Source of the DNA: Conus ventricosus
Lineage: Eukaryota > Mollusca > Gastropoda > Neogastropoda > Conidae
NCBI GenBank assembly: GCA_018398815.1
Contig: JAFLJL010003992.1
Location: 1 to 17,776 of the forward strand
Length of the DNA stretch: 17,776 nucleotides
Direction of reading: 5' to 3'
The notes below the pieces were generated by a model. That model ran no database searches and had not been told where the DNA came from. It saw nothing but the letters and a program-made list of their open reading frames with translations. Shown piece after piece: positions 9,617-17,776 of the stretch (positions are counted from its first letter, which is position 1; each line of letters begins with the position of its first letter). The translations under genes were made by a program, and so were the position numbers.

Positions 9617-10252
9617 TTAAAATAGGGTTTAAAATGGAAAAATTAAAACCTACAAAATTGTTTCGAGCTAAAAACGCTCTCCTCAGGGTATACAATCTGG
9701 TACGCCACCGTGTTATATAGTGTGGTGTGTGGGCGTGTGAGCTCTGTGCGTGTGGCACGTGGCCTGCAGGTTTTTTTTCTTTTGGGGGCGCGTTCAGGGG
9801 GACGTGTTAAGGAATGGTGCATTGACAAGGATTTCCATTTATGCCTGCAATTGTTTATCATTTCTACTTTAGAGTTCAGGGATGCTAGGTGGGTTTACAT
9901 AGTATCAGCCACTTTTCTGTAGTACGTAAGTTGCATTTTTTTAATGTTGCTGTATGGTGTTGCTCTTTTTATAATATTCCATGATATTTGTAATCTATTT
10001 TCTTATCTTTAAGCTTCCAAATATATTTACTTAGTTCTGGTTGGTTTTTATATTTTCATTTTTGAAAGACTGTTTATGGTTTGCATATCTGGTTTTAAAA
10101 TGGTTTGCCCTGATCCCTATGTATGTTTCTTCATCACTGTCTGTTGTTACCATAGCTTGGAAACACAATATTGTTGTAAGACATTTATTTTTCAGAGGGC
10201 ACTGGTCTTTTATTTGTGAAAATTACAAGATATCCTTTCATCACCCTCTTTG
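9614..10252 (-). pseudogene. Penelope-like retroelement, inverted 3' fragment (left arm)
   Basis: Its reverse complement matches 10805-11455 along its whole length. Read on the minus strand it covers the Cys-rich stretch, the GIY-YIG region, the NNCRHKWK landmark (frame ending at 9643) and a hammerhead ribozyme. The RT is missing: the homology stops at 10252 and a plus-strand copy starts at once. The 3' part differs clearly from copies A and B (a GC-rich stretch with several CACAC/CGTG patches near 9720-9800), so this is a separate PLE subfamily. It is not translatable across the GIY-YIG domain because of indels. Confidence 0.85.
9641..9700 (-). ncRNA. Hammerhead ribozyme with complete core (minus strand)
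   Basis: On the minus strand the core CTGAGGA is complementary to 9680-9686 (fits CUGANGA). Stem II is GAGC/GCTC (9679-9676 with 9668-9665) with a 7 nt loop, and it closes with the usual G-C pair. GAA is 9664-9662. Stem III is ACAA (9661-9658) with TTGT (9655-9652) around a TT loop, and the unpaired base is A (9651), giving a GUA site with predicted cleavage between 9651 and 9650. Stem I has ACC (9689-9687) with GGT (9650-9648), then an internal loop and a weaker GATT/AATT pairing. All core positions are present. Stem I is short and AT-rich, so activity is not assured. Confidence 0.75.
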
Positions 10253-11455
10253 TAAAATTTTTCAAAGCCATAAACAAAAATCACAGAAAGAAGCCAACAA
10301 CAAAAAAACCCAGTAAATTATTTAGACATAACATTAGACCTTAAGGATCATACATACAAACCATATAAAAAAAAACCTAATGACACAAACCTGTCTACGT
10401 AGACATCAATAGTAACCATCCACCCTCCATTTTAAAAACCAAAACCAAAATGGTATAAAAAAAATTATCTAAACTGTCATGCAATGAGAAAGAATTTAAC
10501 AGTGCAAAGCCGAATACCAAGAGGCGCTGAAAACAAGTGGCAAACAACTACAAATTAAATATAACCCAGATAGCAACAGAACAGCAACAGGAAAAAAAAA
10601 ATTATATGGTTAAAACCCTCCATAGATGGAAGAACAAAAACTAACGTAGGAAAAGAATTCCTCAAATCCTTAAAACATCATTCCCAAAAGAACATGCACT
10701 ATCTAAAATATTCAACAAAAATACTGTCAAGATATCATACTCGTGTTTGCCCAACCTTAAAAATATAAATTGATTTTCTCAATAAAACCAAAAACAACAC
10801 CCAACCAAAGAGGGGGATGAAAGGATAATCTTGTAATTGCACAAAAAAACCAGTGCCCCCCTGAATAATAAATGTCTCTACAACAATATTGTGTACCAAG
10901 CTACGGTAACAACAGACAGTGATAAAGAAACATACATAGGGATCACGGCAAAACCCTTTTTAAAAACCCGATATGCAAACCATAAACAGTCTTTCAAAAA
11001 TGAAAAATATAAAAACCAACCAGAACTAAGTAAATATATTTGGAAAACTTAAAGATAAGAAAATAGATTACAACATAATCATGGAAAATTATAAAAAGAG
11101 CAACACCATACAACAAACATTTCTAAAAAATGCAACTTTTTGTACTACAGAAAAGTGGCTGATACTATGTAAACCCCACCCAGCATCCCTGAACTCTAAA
11201 GTAGAAATGATAAACAATTGCAGGCATAAATGGAATCCTTGTCAATGCACCATTCCTTAACACGTCCCCCCGAACGCGCCCCCAAAAAGAAAAAAACATG
11301 CAGGCCACGTGCCACACGCGCAGAGCTCACACGCCCACACACCACACTATACAACACCGTGGCGTGCCCAGATTGTATACCCTGAGGAGAGCATTTTAGC
11401 TCGAAAACAATTTTGTAGGTTTTAATTTTTCCATTTTAAAACCCTATTTTAAACT
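10252..11455 (+). pseudogene. Penelope-like retroelement, copy C (5'-truncated, plus strand)
   Basis: Homology to copy B begins at TGTAAAATTTTT (10251), corresponding to about 8430 in copy B just after the YRDD box, and reads through VNYLDITLDL-like and SNHPPSI-like segments. The GIY-YIG region is the clearest part: NIVYQATVTTDSDKETYIGI then KTRYANHKQSF (about 10880-11000), followed by ELSKYIW. INNCRHKWN lies near 11210. Many single-base indels, often in A runs, break the frame. Its 3' end carries a damaged hammerhead at 11371-11430. It is more diverged from A and B than they are from each other and pairs with the left arm, so the two belong to one subfamily. Confidence 0.87.
11371..11430 (+). 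ncRNA. Hammerhead ribozyme of PLE copy C, one extra base in the core
   Basis: This is the plus-strand counterpart of the minus-strand ribozyme. The core CTGAGGA is 11382-11388. Stem II is GAGC (11389-11392) with GCTC (11399-11402) around a 6 nt loop, and GAA starts at 11403. Stem III is ACAA with TTGT, the unpaired A is 11417, and GGT (11418-11420) pairs with ACC (11379-11381). Between GAA and stem III there is one A more than in the left arm (GAAAACAA versus GAAACAA), which disturbs the junction and probably reduces cleavage. Confidence 0.65.
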
Positions 11456-11531
11456 GGTATGTCGCTCCCTACTTGGTTGAGCACTCTTAACATTCTGAGT
11501 GGCTTTGTAACTCTAATTATATATATATAAT

Positions 11532-11575
<44 letters not shown>

Positions 11576-11603
11576 TATATATATAATAAAATAAATAAAT
11601 AAA
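11456..11603. repeat. PLE terminal motif followed by (TA)n microsatellite
   Basis: After the right arm comes TGTCGCTCCCTAC then GGTTGAGCACT (about 11460-11489), the same block seen twice upstream of copy B. From about 11517 to 11592 there is an interrupted TA array, ending in AAATAAATAAATAAAA. The PLE-derived part therefore probably ends inside or at the TA array. Confidence 0.8.
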
Positions 11604-12202
11604 ACACCAAGCTGCTCTGTAAGTTGCTGGAACGGTGCTCGGTACTTATCCTTGGAATTTATTACTTTGTTGTATTTTAGTCCTTGCGGGTTCATTCCAA
11701 GAACTGGCCCTCAGCACTTGTGTCTTAGAGGATATTTTTACATTTTCTACTTTTCACAAGAAAATGTAGCTTGTTTTGCTCTTTCATGATTTTCTTTTGC
11801 TTCATAGATGGCACCTTTGGTTGGTTTTTGAAAACTCAACAAACATACTACGTATTGCACACCAGCCTTTTCTGGGATTGCATTCTTCTTAAAACTGAAA
11901 AGGCAGAGGAGTCAAATTACCACTTTCCGCGGTTACTGAGGAGAAACAACCAAGTTCGAAATATCGGTATATGACCAGGAGTTATATTTAGTGAGTTTCC
12001 CTCCCTATTGGAGGATGTCTCCCCTTGGAGAATATAAGCTTGCTGAAGCTAATTTTGAGAAGCATTTATTTTATTTTTCCCCATTCACCCACTCAAGCAC
12101 ATACTGTTAGTTAGGCAAATCATCTACCACTGCAGATATGAATGCGTATCTCCCCCTATTTCTTCAATCTAAGACATAAGAGCAAGCTTTGTTTATAATT
12201 CA
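11604..12202. other. Unannotated spacer
   Basis: No recognisable protein, RNA or repeat. Short open frames on both strands (for example minus 11513-11695 and plus 11771-11974) match nothing I know and lack supporting context. This may be single-copy intergenic DNA between the PLE cluster and the satellite. Confidence 0.5.
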
Positions 12203-12209
12203 ATATATA

Positions 12210-12263
<54 letters not shown>
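12203..12263. repeat. Compound (TA)n(TG)n microsatellite
   Basis: About 45 bp of TA with one phase break runs directly into about 16 bp of TG. It sits at the left border of the 47/39 bp minisatellite, whose units also contain short GTGTGTG runs. Confidence 0.97.
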
Positions 12264-14345
12264 AACTTGCCGATCAGAAACCACAGAATGGCGCTGTCTG
12301 TACTACAATATCACGATGAACGCCTTTCTATAAATGACAGTGTATGTAATGACGTTATTCACCGTGAACACACTACATGAACGACAGTAATCACATTATC
12401 ACTGTGGAATCCACATAATAATGACAAAATGTGTACCACATTATTCATTATGGACAACAATATACGAAGACAGTATGGGTGCTACTTTTATTCACTGTGA
12501 GGATAGTGTGTTTACCGCATTATTCACTATGATCACCACTATAAGAAAGGAGTGTGTGTACAACATTTACAGTGAACACGAATATACGAAAGACAGTGCA
12601 TACAACATTAAATCACTTTGAACTGTACCAATGAAGGACAGTGTGTGTACCACATAATTCACTGGGAACAATCACTATATAAAGAACAGTGTGTGTACCA
12701 CATTATTCACAGTGAACACCACTATATGAGGGACAGTGTATGTACCACATTATTCACCGTGAACACTACTATATGAAGGACACTGTATGTACCACATTAT
12801 TCACTGTGAAACACTACTACATGAAGGACAATTGTGTGTAGCACATTGTTCACTTGTACCACAGTAATTCACTGTGATCATCACTGTGTGAAGGACTACG
12901 TTATGTACATTATTCACCGTGTACTTCAGAATTCACTGTGAACATCACTATATGAAGGACAATGTGTGTACCACATTATTCACTGTGTACCACATAATTC
13001 ACTGTGAACATCACTATATGAAGACAATGTGAAAACCACATTATTCACTCTGTACCACGGTATTCACGTGAAATCACTAATTGAAAGACATTATTAGAGT
13101 GAACACCAGCATATGAAGGACAGTGTGTTTGCAACATTATATGTACATAGGGTATATAAAGGACGCTGCGTAATACCACATTATTCACTGTGAACACCTC
13201 TGTATGAATACGTGTGTGTACCACATCTGAGTACCACCACAGGAAAGCAGTAATGCGTACCACATATGCATACTACTATACTATGACAGTGTATGTAACA
13301 CATGTGAACGTCACTTTAAAGAAAGCAATGTTTTCACCACTTGTAAACACCACTACAAGAAAAACAATACGAGTATCACATGTGAATACCGCTATATACG
13401 TGACAGTGTGTGTACCATACATAAACACGACTACAAGAAAGATCGTATGTGTGCTACATCTGAATACCATTATATAAAGGATAGTGTGTGTATGTATGCT
13501 ATACGTGAACACCACTATAGAAAGGACAGTGTATATACAATATGTACGAGCACCATTGCATGAATGACTGGCATACGCCCCTTATTCACTGTGAACACCT
13601 CTAACTGAAGGAAAGTGTTTGCACGATATCAATCAATGTAGCACCAGTGAAAGTAGGACAGCGTGTTACTACATCATTCACTGTAAACATCATATATAAA
13701 AACAATGTCTGTCTTGTATAATTCACTGTGATCACCACTATAAGTAAGGCAGTGTGTGTACTACATGTGAGCAGCACATCAAGAAATACAGTATGTGTGC
13801 AACAGATGGACACCACTACAAGAATGACTGGATGTGTACCACATATAGACATCGCTATGTGAAGGACAGTGTGTGTACCACATGTGAACACTCCATAAGA
13901 ATGACAGTATGTGTACTACTTATGAATACCATTACATGCAGGACAATATGTGTACCACATGTGAGCACCACTAAGTAATGAACAGTGCGTTTACTACGTA
14001 TATTTATTGTCACCGCCACTCTAAGAAGTTAGCGTATGTACCCACACTGTTTTCTGTCAATATCACTTTATAAATGACAGTGCATGTACCACATTATCTT
14101 ACGCACACACCATACTAATAAATGACAGTGTGTGCACTACACTGTTCTATGTCAACACCACAAATGAATGACATTGTGCGCACTGCACAATGCTGTGTCA
14201 TCATAGAATAACAGTGTGTAATACCAAACTGTAACCACTCACTGAATGGGCAGTACATGTACCCATACCATTCTCTGCAGACATAACTAAATGGATGACA
14301 GTGTGTGTACTACACTATTCTATGTGAACACCACACTGAATGACA
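12264..14345. repeat. Degenerate minisatellite with alternating 47 bp and 39 bp units
   Basis: The core unit reads, in pieces, GAACACCACTATATGAAGGA, CAGTGTGTGTACCACAT, then either TATTCACTGT (47 bp form) or directly GT (39 bp form). Spacing of the ACCACATT block at 12697, 12744 and 12791 is exactly 47. Spacing of TGTACC-like blocks at 13757, 13796, 13835 and 13874 is exactly 39, then 13912 and 13951. The short form lacks about 8 bp around TATTCACT. The left half is mainly 47 bp units and the right half contains 39 bp runs at about 13230-13550 and 13740-13990. Edges are eroded. Because 39 is divisible by three, the short-unit blocks create chance open frames. Confidence 0.9.
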
Positions 14346-14356
14346 GTGTGCGGTGT

Positions 14357-14552
14357 TTGTGTTTAGTGTGTGTGTGTGCGCGCGCGTGCGTGCGTGCGTG
14401 TGTGTGTTGTGTGTGTGTGTGTGATGTGTGTGTGTGTGGTGTGTGCGCGCGCGTGCATGCTTAGCACACGCATGTGTTGTGTGTGTGTTGTGCGTGCGCG
14501 TGCGTGCGTGCGTGCGTGCGTGCCTGTGTGTTTGTGTGTGTGTGCGTGTGCC
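14357..14552. repeat. TG / GCGTG-rich microsatellite
   Basis: About 195 bp of alternating purine-pyrimidine sequence, mixing TGTGTG with CGCGCG and GCGTGCGTG segments. It has Z-DNA-forming potential by composition. It follows the minisatellite directly. Confidence 0.95.
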
Positions 14553-14935
14553 TGACATTTTTGGTATTAGTAGTATATTGTCTTCCCACTTCACATGACA
14601 CAAGTGGAAATTCCAACACGTACCGTGTGCTGTAGACGTTCAGGACGCAATGTAGACAGCGCAATGCATTCATCGTTTTCCCTTGCATCCTCCACATCTA
14701 AAAGACTCCGTCTTTGAGCAGTACGCCTGGACCACCATAGGAAGACACTGTCATAGAGAGAATAGCATATTGTAGCGGTCACAGGTGGGCATACATACAG
14801 ACAGACAGACAGGTTAACAGACTGGTAAACAGACAGACACACACTCACAAACTAAGGGGAAATCAGCATGAAAGAAAGGCAAATATAACAAAAACCACTG
14901 TGAAAGATTTACATTTCTAAATGTACCCCCACGCC
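14553..14935. other. Unannotated spacer with a short CAGA run
   Basis: I see no gene. A short tetranucleotide patch of CAGACAGACAGACAGG (about 14801-14813) with further CAGA copies to about 14840 is the only structure. Confidence 0.5.
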
Positions 14936-14966
<31 letters not shown>

Positions 14967-14997
14967 CTCTCTTCACTCATCTCTCTCTCTCTCTCTC
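14936..14997. repeat. (CT)n microsatellite
   Basis: About 62 bp of CT with a few interruptions (CCTCTC, TTCACTCAT). Confidence 0.95.
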
Positions 14998-15044
14998 CAC
15001 AAAAGGTGCTGGGTAACCGAGATAAGAGAAATGCTTCTAAGGCG

Positions 15045-15535
15045 GTTTTTATGAAGTGTGGATAAACCAAGGTGTTCAGAACGTTAATGCATTTTTGAAA
15101 ATATTCAAGCAGCGTTTATTAGATATGTTTTTCAAGAGTGGTCAGGCACAGTCAGAGACAGAGAAAGATATAGTTTGTATAGACTGGTTAAAGAAAATTT
15201 GAATATCAGTACATACTAAATGAAATCAATATCTTTGTTTTCGGGTGGCATTAACGCAGATTAGATGTGGTGTGCTACCAATAAACAACAACAGAATAGA
15301 TATGGAAATGATGTTGCACCTCTTACTGCCCAAATTGTGAAATACATGTAGAAGATGAAAACACCTTTATATGTTTGCCCGTTGTACTCGGAATTTGAAA
15401 ATAGATTTTTTCCCAATGGAATTAATGTTTCAGTTGAAAGATTGTTAGCTGGAGAACCCAAACACTTGTCCATTGTGGTCTCAAAGTTTATTTTGTCACG
15501 CTGTTAGGCAGAGACAGAAATTTTTAGAAAGTAAT
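15045..15535 (+). pseudogene. C-terminal fragment of a second non-LTR retrotransposon
   Basis: In shifting plus-strand frames I read VWINQGVQNVNAFLKIFKQR (from 15056), then LLDMF...QEWSGTVRDRERYSLYRLVKENL, and FRVALTQIRCGVLPI (about 15240-15285). After that come CPNCEIHVEDENTF (about 15318-15365), CPLYSEFENRFFPNG (about 15374-15415), and AVRQRQKFLESN at the end. The order of a CxxC...EDExHF...CPLY zinc-finger-like block followed by a short basic tail is that of the C-terminus of Jockey/CR1-type LINE ORF2 proteins, downstream of the RT. At least three frameshifts are present and the RT itself is absent, so it is a 5'-truncated remnant of a family different from the one at 302-2860. Confidence 0.65.
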
Positions 15536-15692
15536 CTAAAAAACTCAAATATGAAAATATGTGATGTGATTTCTATAAGCAACATGTGCATACTATAGGC
15601 AGTAAGTCGATAGTGTTTATGTCAAGGTTTAATGGATGTAATGCTGTACTTATTGATGTATGAAAGCTCCTACCCCAGCCCCAATCCCATCA

Positions 15693-15720
15693 CCCCCCCC
15701 CCCCCCCCCCCCCCCCCCCC
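15693..15720. repeat. Poly-C run (28 nt)
   Basis: An uninterrupted run of 28 C residues, preceded by C-rich sequence. Runs of this length are error-prone in sequencing and assembly. The minus strand is a G28 tract. Confidence 0.95.
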
Positions 15721-15790
15721 GCCTTTCCATTCCTTCATGTTTATGTGCCCATGGCCTAAAAACATTAAACCATTCATTTCTAAATTTCAT

Positions 15791-15872
15791 TTCTCTCTCT
15801 CTCTCTCTCTCATTCCTCTCTCTCTCGCTCTCTCTCTTCTCTCTCTCCCTCTCTTCTCTCTCTCTCTCCTCT
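15791..15872. repeat. (CT)n microsatellite
   Basis: About 80 bp of CT-rich repeat with interruptions such as ATTC, CGCT and CCCT. Confidence 0.95.
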
Positions 15873-16352
15873 GACGATGTGATAGGTACACGACCATTGA
15901 CGCCAACGTCGAGTGTTTTCAGTGATGTCTTTTAATGTCTGCTTTTTTTTCATCTCTTCTTTCTTCGCTCACTTTTTTCGACATCGTTGGGTGATGTCGT
16001 CTTCCTCCTCCTTCACGTCCCTCGTTCTTCTTTTCGACTTCTTAATTCTTTCTTTTTTCCAAATCTCACCACTGTATCACCCCTCCCCCTCCTCTTCACA
16101 ATGAAGCTCTGTTTCCACTTCAAACATATTTTCACATCAACACCATAACGTGCCTATGCATGTACACAGAACGTTTTTGGACAAGACGTGAAAACCATGC
16201 AAATATATTCTCATCTCTACAACATGTGACGACCTGAACTTTGGTGTAAGTTTCAATATTATTTAGTACTATGTTTAGTACCAGACATATGAGATTGAGA
16301 AGTATTTGCTTTTTTTAGAATCCACAAACCAAAATCGGGAGCTAAGAAGAAC
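15873..16352. other. Unannotated pyrimidine-rich spacer
   Basis: TTC/CTT-rich sequence to about 16100, then ordinary AT-rich sequence. I found no gene, RNA or clear repeat. Confidence 0.5.
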
Positions 16353-16440
16353 TTAAACAAATAAACGAACAAACAAACAGACAGACATACAGACAAATAG
16401 TCAAACAAAACATGAACGAACAAACCAACCAAGAAACAAA
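16353..16440. repeat. Imperfect AAAC / ACAG tetranucleotide repeat
   Basis: A-rich repeat of AAAC, GAAC and ACAG units (for example AACGAACAAACAAACAGACA), interrupted repeatedly. It accounts for the low-complexity peptide in the minus-strand open frame across it. Confidence 0.8.
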
Positions 16441-16789
16441 AATGGAGAACATCTTGTACATGAATCTTTTCCAAAGGCTTCTCAGCATCGTATTTTTTTT
16501 CTGGACTCAACGAATTCATTGATGCCGAAGTACGGGAGTATTCTGACGTGTCAGAAGACTGTGCACTTTAAGCGGTCATTGTAAATTATCATGTTTAAAA
16601 GCACTGCGTGAGGAAAAATTGTAAATTGGGTTATTGCACATCAATTGAAAATGCGCTATGTTATCTATTCTGTGCATAGTGCATCACACAGAAGCCATAA
16701 AAAAATATATGGCATTTCCATTACACGCACATGCTTTTCTATATTGTATCCATATTCATTTCACATGACGATGTCGGTTTAACACCATT
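16441..16789. other. Unannotated spacer 3' of a LINE remnant
   Basis: I recognise no gene here. It lies immediately 3' of the minus-strand LINE remnant and could include its 3' untranslated region, but no poly-A tail or microsatellite-like tail marks an end. Confidence 0.4.
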
Positions 16790-17290
16790 AAGCCTGTCTG
16801 TAATAAACAAAAGGACGTCGCCCAAAATAATATGATACCAAAAGTTTGATCTGTTCTTGTTTATCAGTTCCAAATAAAACTGGTTGAACATTGAAGGATA
16901 ATATGATACAGTTTTCGCAATTTCCTTTTAAGTATTCTTCTCGTTTTCTCCAAAATTCTTGAGAAATAGAGCAGTACCACATATAGTGATATATGGTATC
17001 TGTTTATGTTGGGAAAAAAACCATCTGTTTTTGTTAAGGCTTTTCTTTTCAATGTAATATTTGACAGAAGTGTATCAACCTATCCTTTTCAATGTATAGG
17101 GCAATATATTACAAATCGTCAGCTGAATCCACTTCAACTTTGTTTCTTTTCTTTTGCTGACATTTTTCAATACTTTGTAAGACAGCTTTTTCAGTTTACT
17201 GGGTATGCAACTTGATTTCCCACTTTGCAAAGAAATTAAATGCTCAGTACATCTAACTTATATGAGATTAAATTGAATACACATCGATCC
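16790..17290 (-). pseudogene. C-terminal fragment of a third non-LTR retrotransposon
   Basis: On the minus strand, in shifting frames, I read FFAKWEIKLHTQ (about 17210-17250), ETKLKWIQLTICNILP (about 17100-17150), then YHYMWYCSISQEFWRKREEYL (split as YHYMWYC and SISQEFWRKREEYL, about 16930-16990). LFGTDKQEQIKLLVSYYFG follows to about 16820. The succession KW-x-L, TKLxWxQ..I...IL, HxxWxCxxxxxFW and a final hydrophobic FG...YY block is the usual layout downstream of the RT in many L2/CR1-like LINE ORFs. Frameshifts and stops make it a pseudogene. It differs from the other two LINE remnants in the window. Confidence 0.6.
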
Positions 17291-17421
17291 TTTACCAACA
17301 CTTGTTAAAATTGTCAACACCTTGCTGTTTTCGTGTTTCAGATTATATTCAAATCGTATGTTTCTTTGTCTATCATAGTCCCTTATTGAGTGTTCCTAGT
17401 TTTGTAGCAAGAGCTTCATAG

Positions 17422-17422
<1 letters not shown>
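17291..17422. other. Unannotated AT-rich segment
   Basis: Possibly a further, unrecognisable upstream part of the minus-strand LINE remnant. No motif supports it directly. Confidence 0.35.
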
Positions 17423-17489
<67 letters not shown>

Positions 17490-17503
17490 AGAGAAGAGAG
17501 AAG

Positions 17504-17543
<40 letters not shown>

Positions 17544-17588
17544 AGAGAGAGAAAGAGAGAGAGAGAGAGAGAACAACAACAACAACAA
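17423..17588. repeat. Compound (CA)n(GA)n(AAC)n microsatellite
   Basis: About 64 bp of CA, then about 85 bp of GA with AAGAG interruptions, then a short AAC run (17572-17588). Cys-Val or Leu-Ser repeats in open frames here are microsatellite translations. Confidence 0.97.
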
Positions 17589-17776
17589 TAAAAACCCCAA
17601 CAAGTAGCATTTACAGCCATCATATCACCCACATGGTTTCTTTATCAGAGACGAATATGTAACTAATTGTATATATCTATAATCTTTTAAAAAAACAGGT
17701 TTTGTCCAATTTCCCCCTTACTTTTAAATCCGTATTGCTTTCAGATTGTTTAGGACTGAAATCCTTTTCACAAAAA
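17589..17776. other. Unannotated window end
   Basis: AT-rich sequence without a recognisable feature. Confidence 0.4.

Larger units (their letters stand above)
9614..11455. repeat. Long inverted repeat made of two head-to-head PLE copies
   Basis: The left arm 9614-10252 and right arm 10805-11455 are reverse complements with scattered substitutions and small indels. The 10253-10804 centre belongs only to the plus-strand copy. Matching landmarks include TTTAAAATAGGG at the outer ends, the two ribozymes, GGCACTGG/CCAGTGCC and CTCTTTG/CAAAGAG at the inner ends. A transcript through it could fold into a hairpin with arms of about 640 bp. Beyond the arms both sides meet TA arrays, directly on the left and after about 60 bp on the right. 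Confidence 0.9.

Noticed and set aside
9552..9861. Basic minus-strand peptides as independent genes
   Set aside because: They are the tail of the inverted PLE ORF plus TA microsatellite; the NNCRHKWK landmark ties them to the element.
13214..13978. Open frames with a 13-residue Cys/His repeat (MCTT...H) resembling zinc fingers
   Set aside because: They result from the 39 bp minisatellite unit being a multiple of three. Residues vary freely, spacing does not fit a C2H2 finger, and neighbouring 47 bp units break the frame.
14310..14603. His-Thr or Cys-Val repeat proteins
   Set aside because: These are translations of TG/GCGTG microsatellite, as are similar frames at 5824-6036 and 17373-17632.
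15873..15900. CTGACGA as a further hammerhead core
   Set aside because: No GAAA follows at a suitable distance and no flanking helices can be drawn. The same applies to CTGAGGA near 3974 and 11937.

Overview
This window reads as intergenic, repeat-dominated DNA from an invertebrate animal. A mollusc or similar lophotrochozoan is my guess, from the mixture of retroelement types and the abundance of CA, TA, CT and GA microsatellites; nothing in the window fixes the species. I see no intact host gene, tRNA, rRNA or CRISPR. Every recognisable protein sequence is a decayed retrotransposon, and the remainder is satellite, microsatellite or anonymous sequence.

Layout: (1) 1-302 holds a 2 x 32 bp tandem repeat and a near-perfect 88 bp foldback hairpin that abuts and truncates the next element. 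(2) 302-about 2860, minus strand, is a frameshifted non-LTR retrotransposon ORF2 (reverse transcriptase, then an RNase H with all four catalytic acids). (3) About 2861-5560 is anonymous and very rich in homopolymer runs; its base-calling may be unreliable. (4) 5865-11603 is a cluster of Penelope-like retroelements (PLEs; reverse transcriptase followed by a GIY-YIG endonuclease). Copies A and B lie head to tail with a repeat period of about 2.36 kb. Two more divergent, 5'-truncated copies lie head to head and form an inverted repeat of about 640 bp arms around a 552 bp centre. (5) About 12264-14345 is a degenerate minisatellite that switches between 47 bp and 39 bp units. (6) 14357-15872 contains microsatellites, a C28 run and the C-terminal end of another non-LTR element on the plus strand. 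(7) 16790-17290, minus strand, is the C-terminal end of a third non-LTR type, followed by a long CA/GA/AAC microsatellite.

The most interesting signal is not a protein. The PLE copies end in hammerhead ribozyme folds, which I built by hand. Copy B has one at 9488-9551 (plus strand), directly after the ORF stop, with a degraded partner at the same place in copy A. The inverted pair carries a second, different hammerhead: a complete conserved core on the minus strand at 9641-9700 and a one-base-damaged version on the plus strand at 11371-11430. Hammerheads in PLEs are an established phenomenon. What stands out here is two structurally different subfamilies side by side, a unit running from ribozyme to ribozyme, and a long inverted repeat with a ribozyme near the outer end of each arm.
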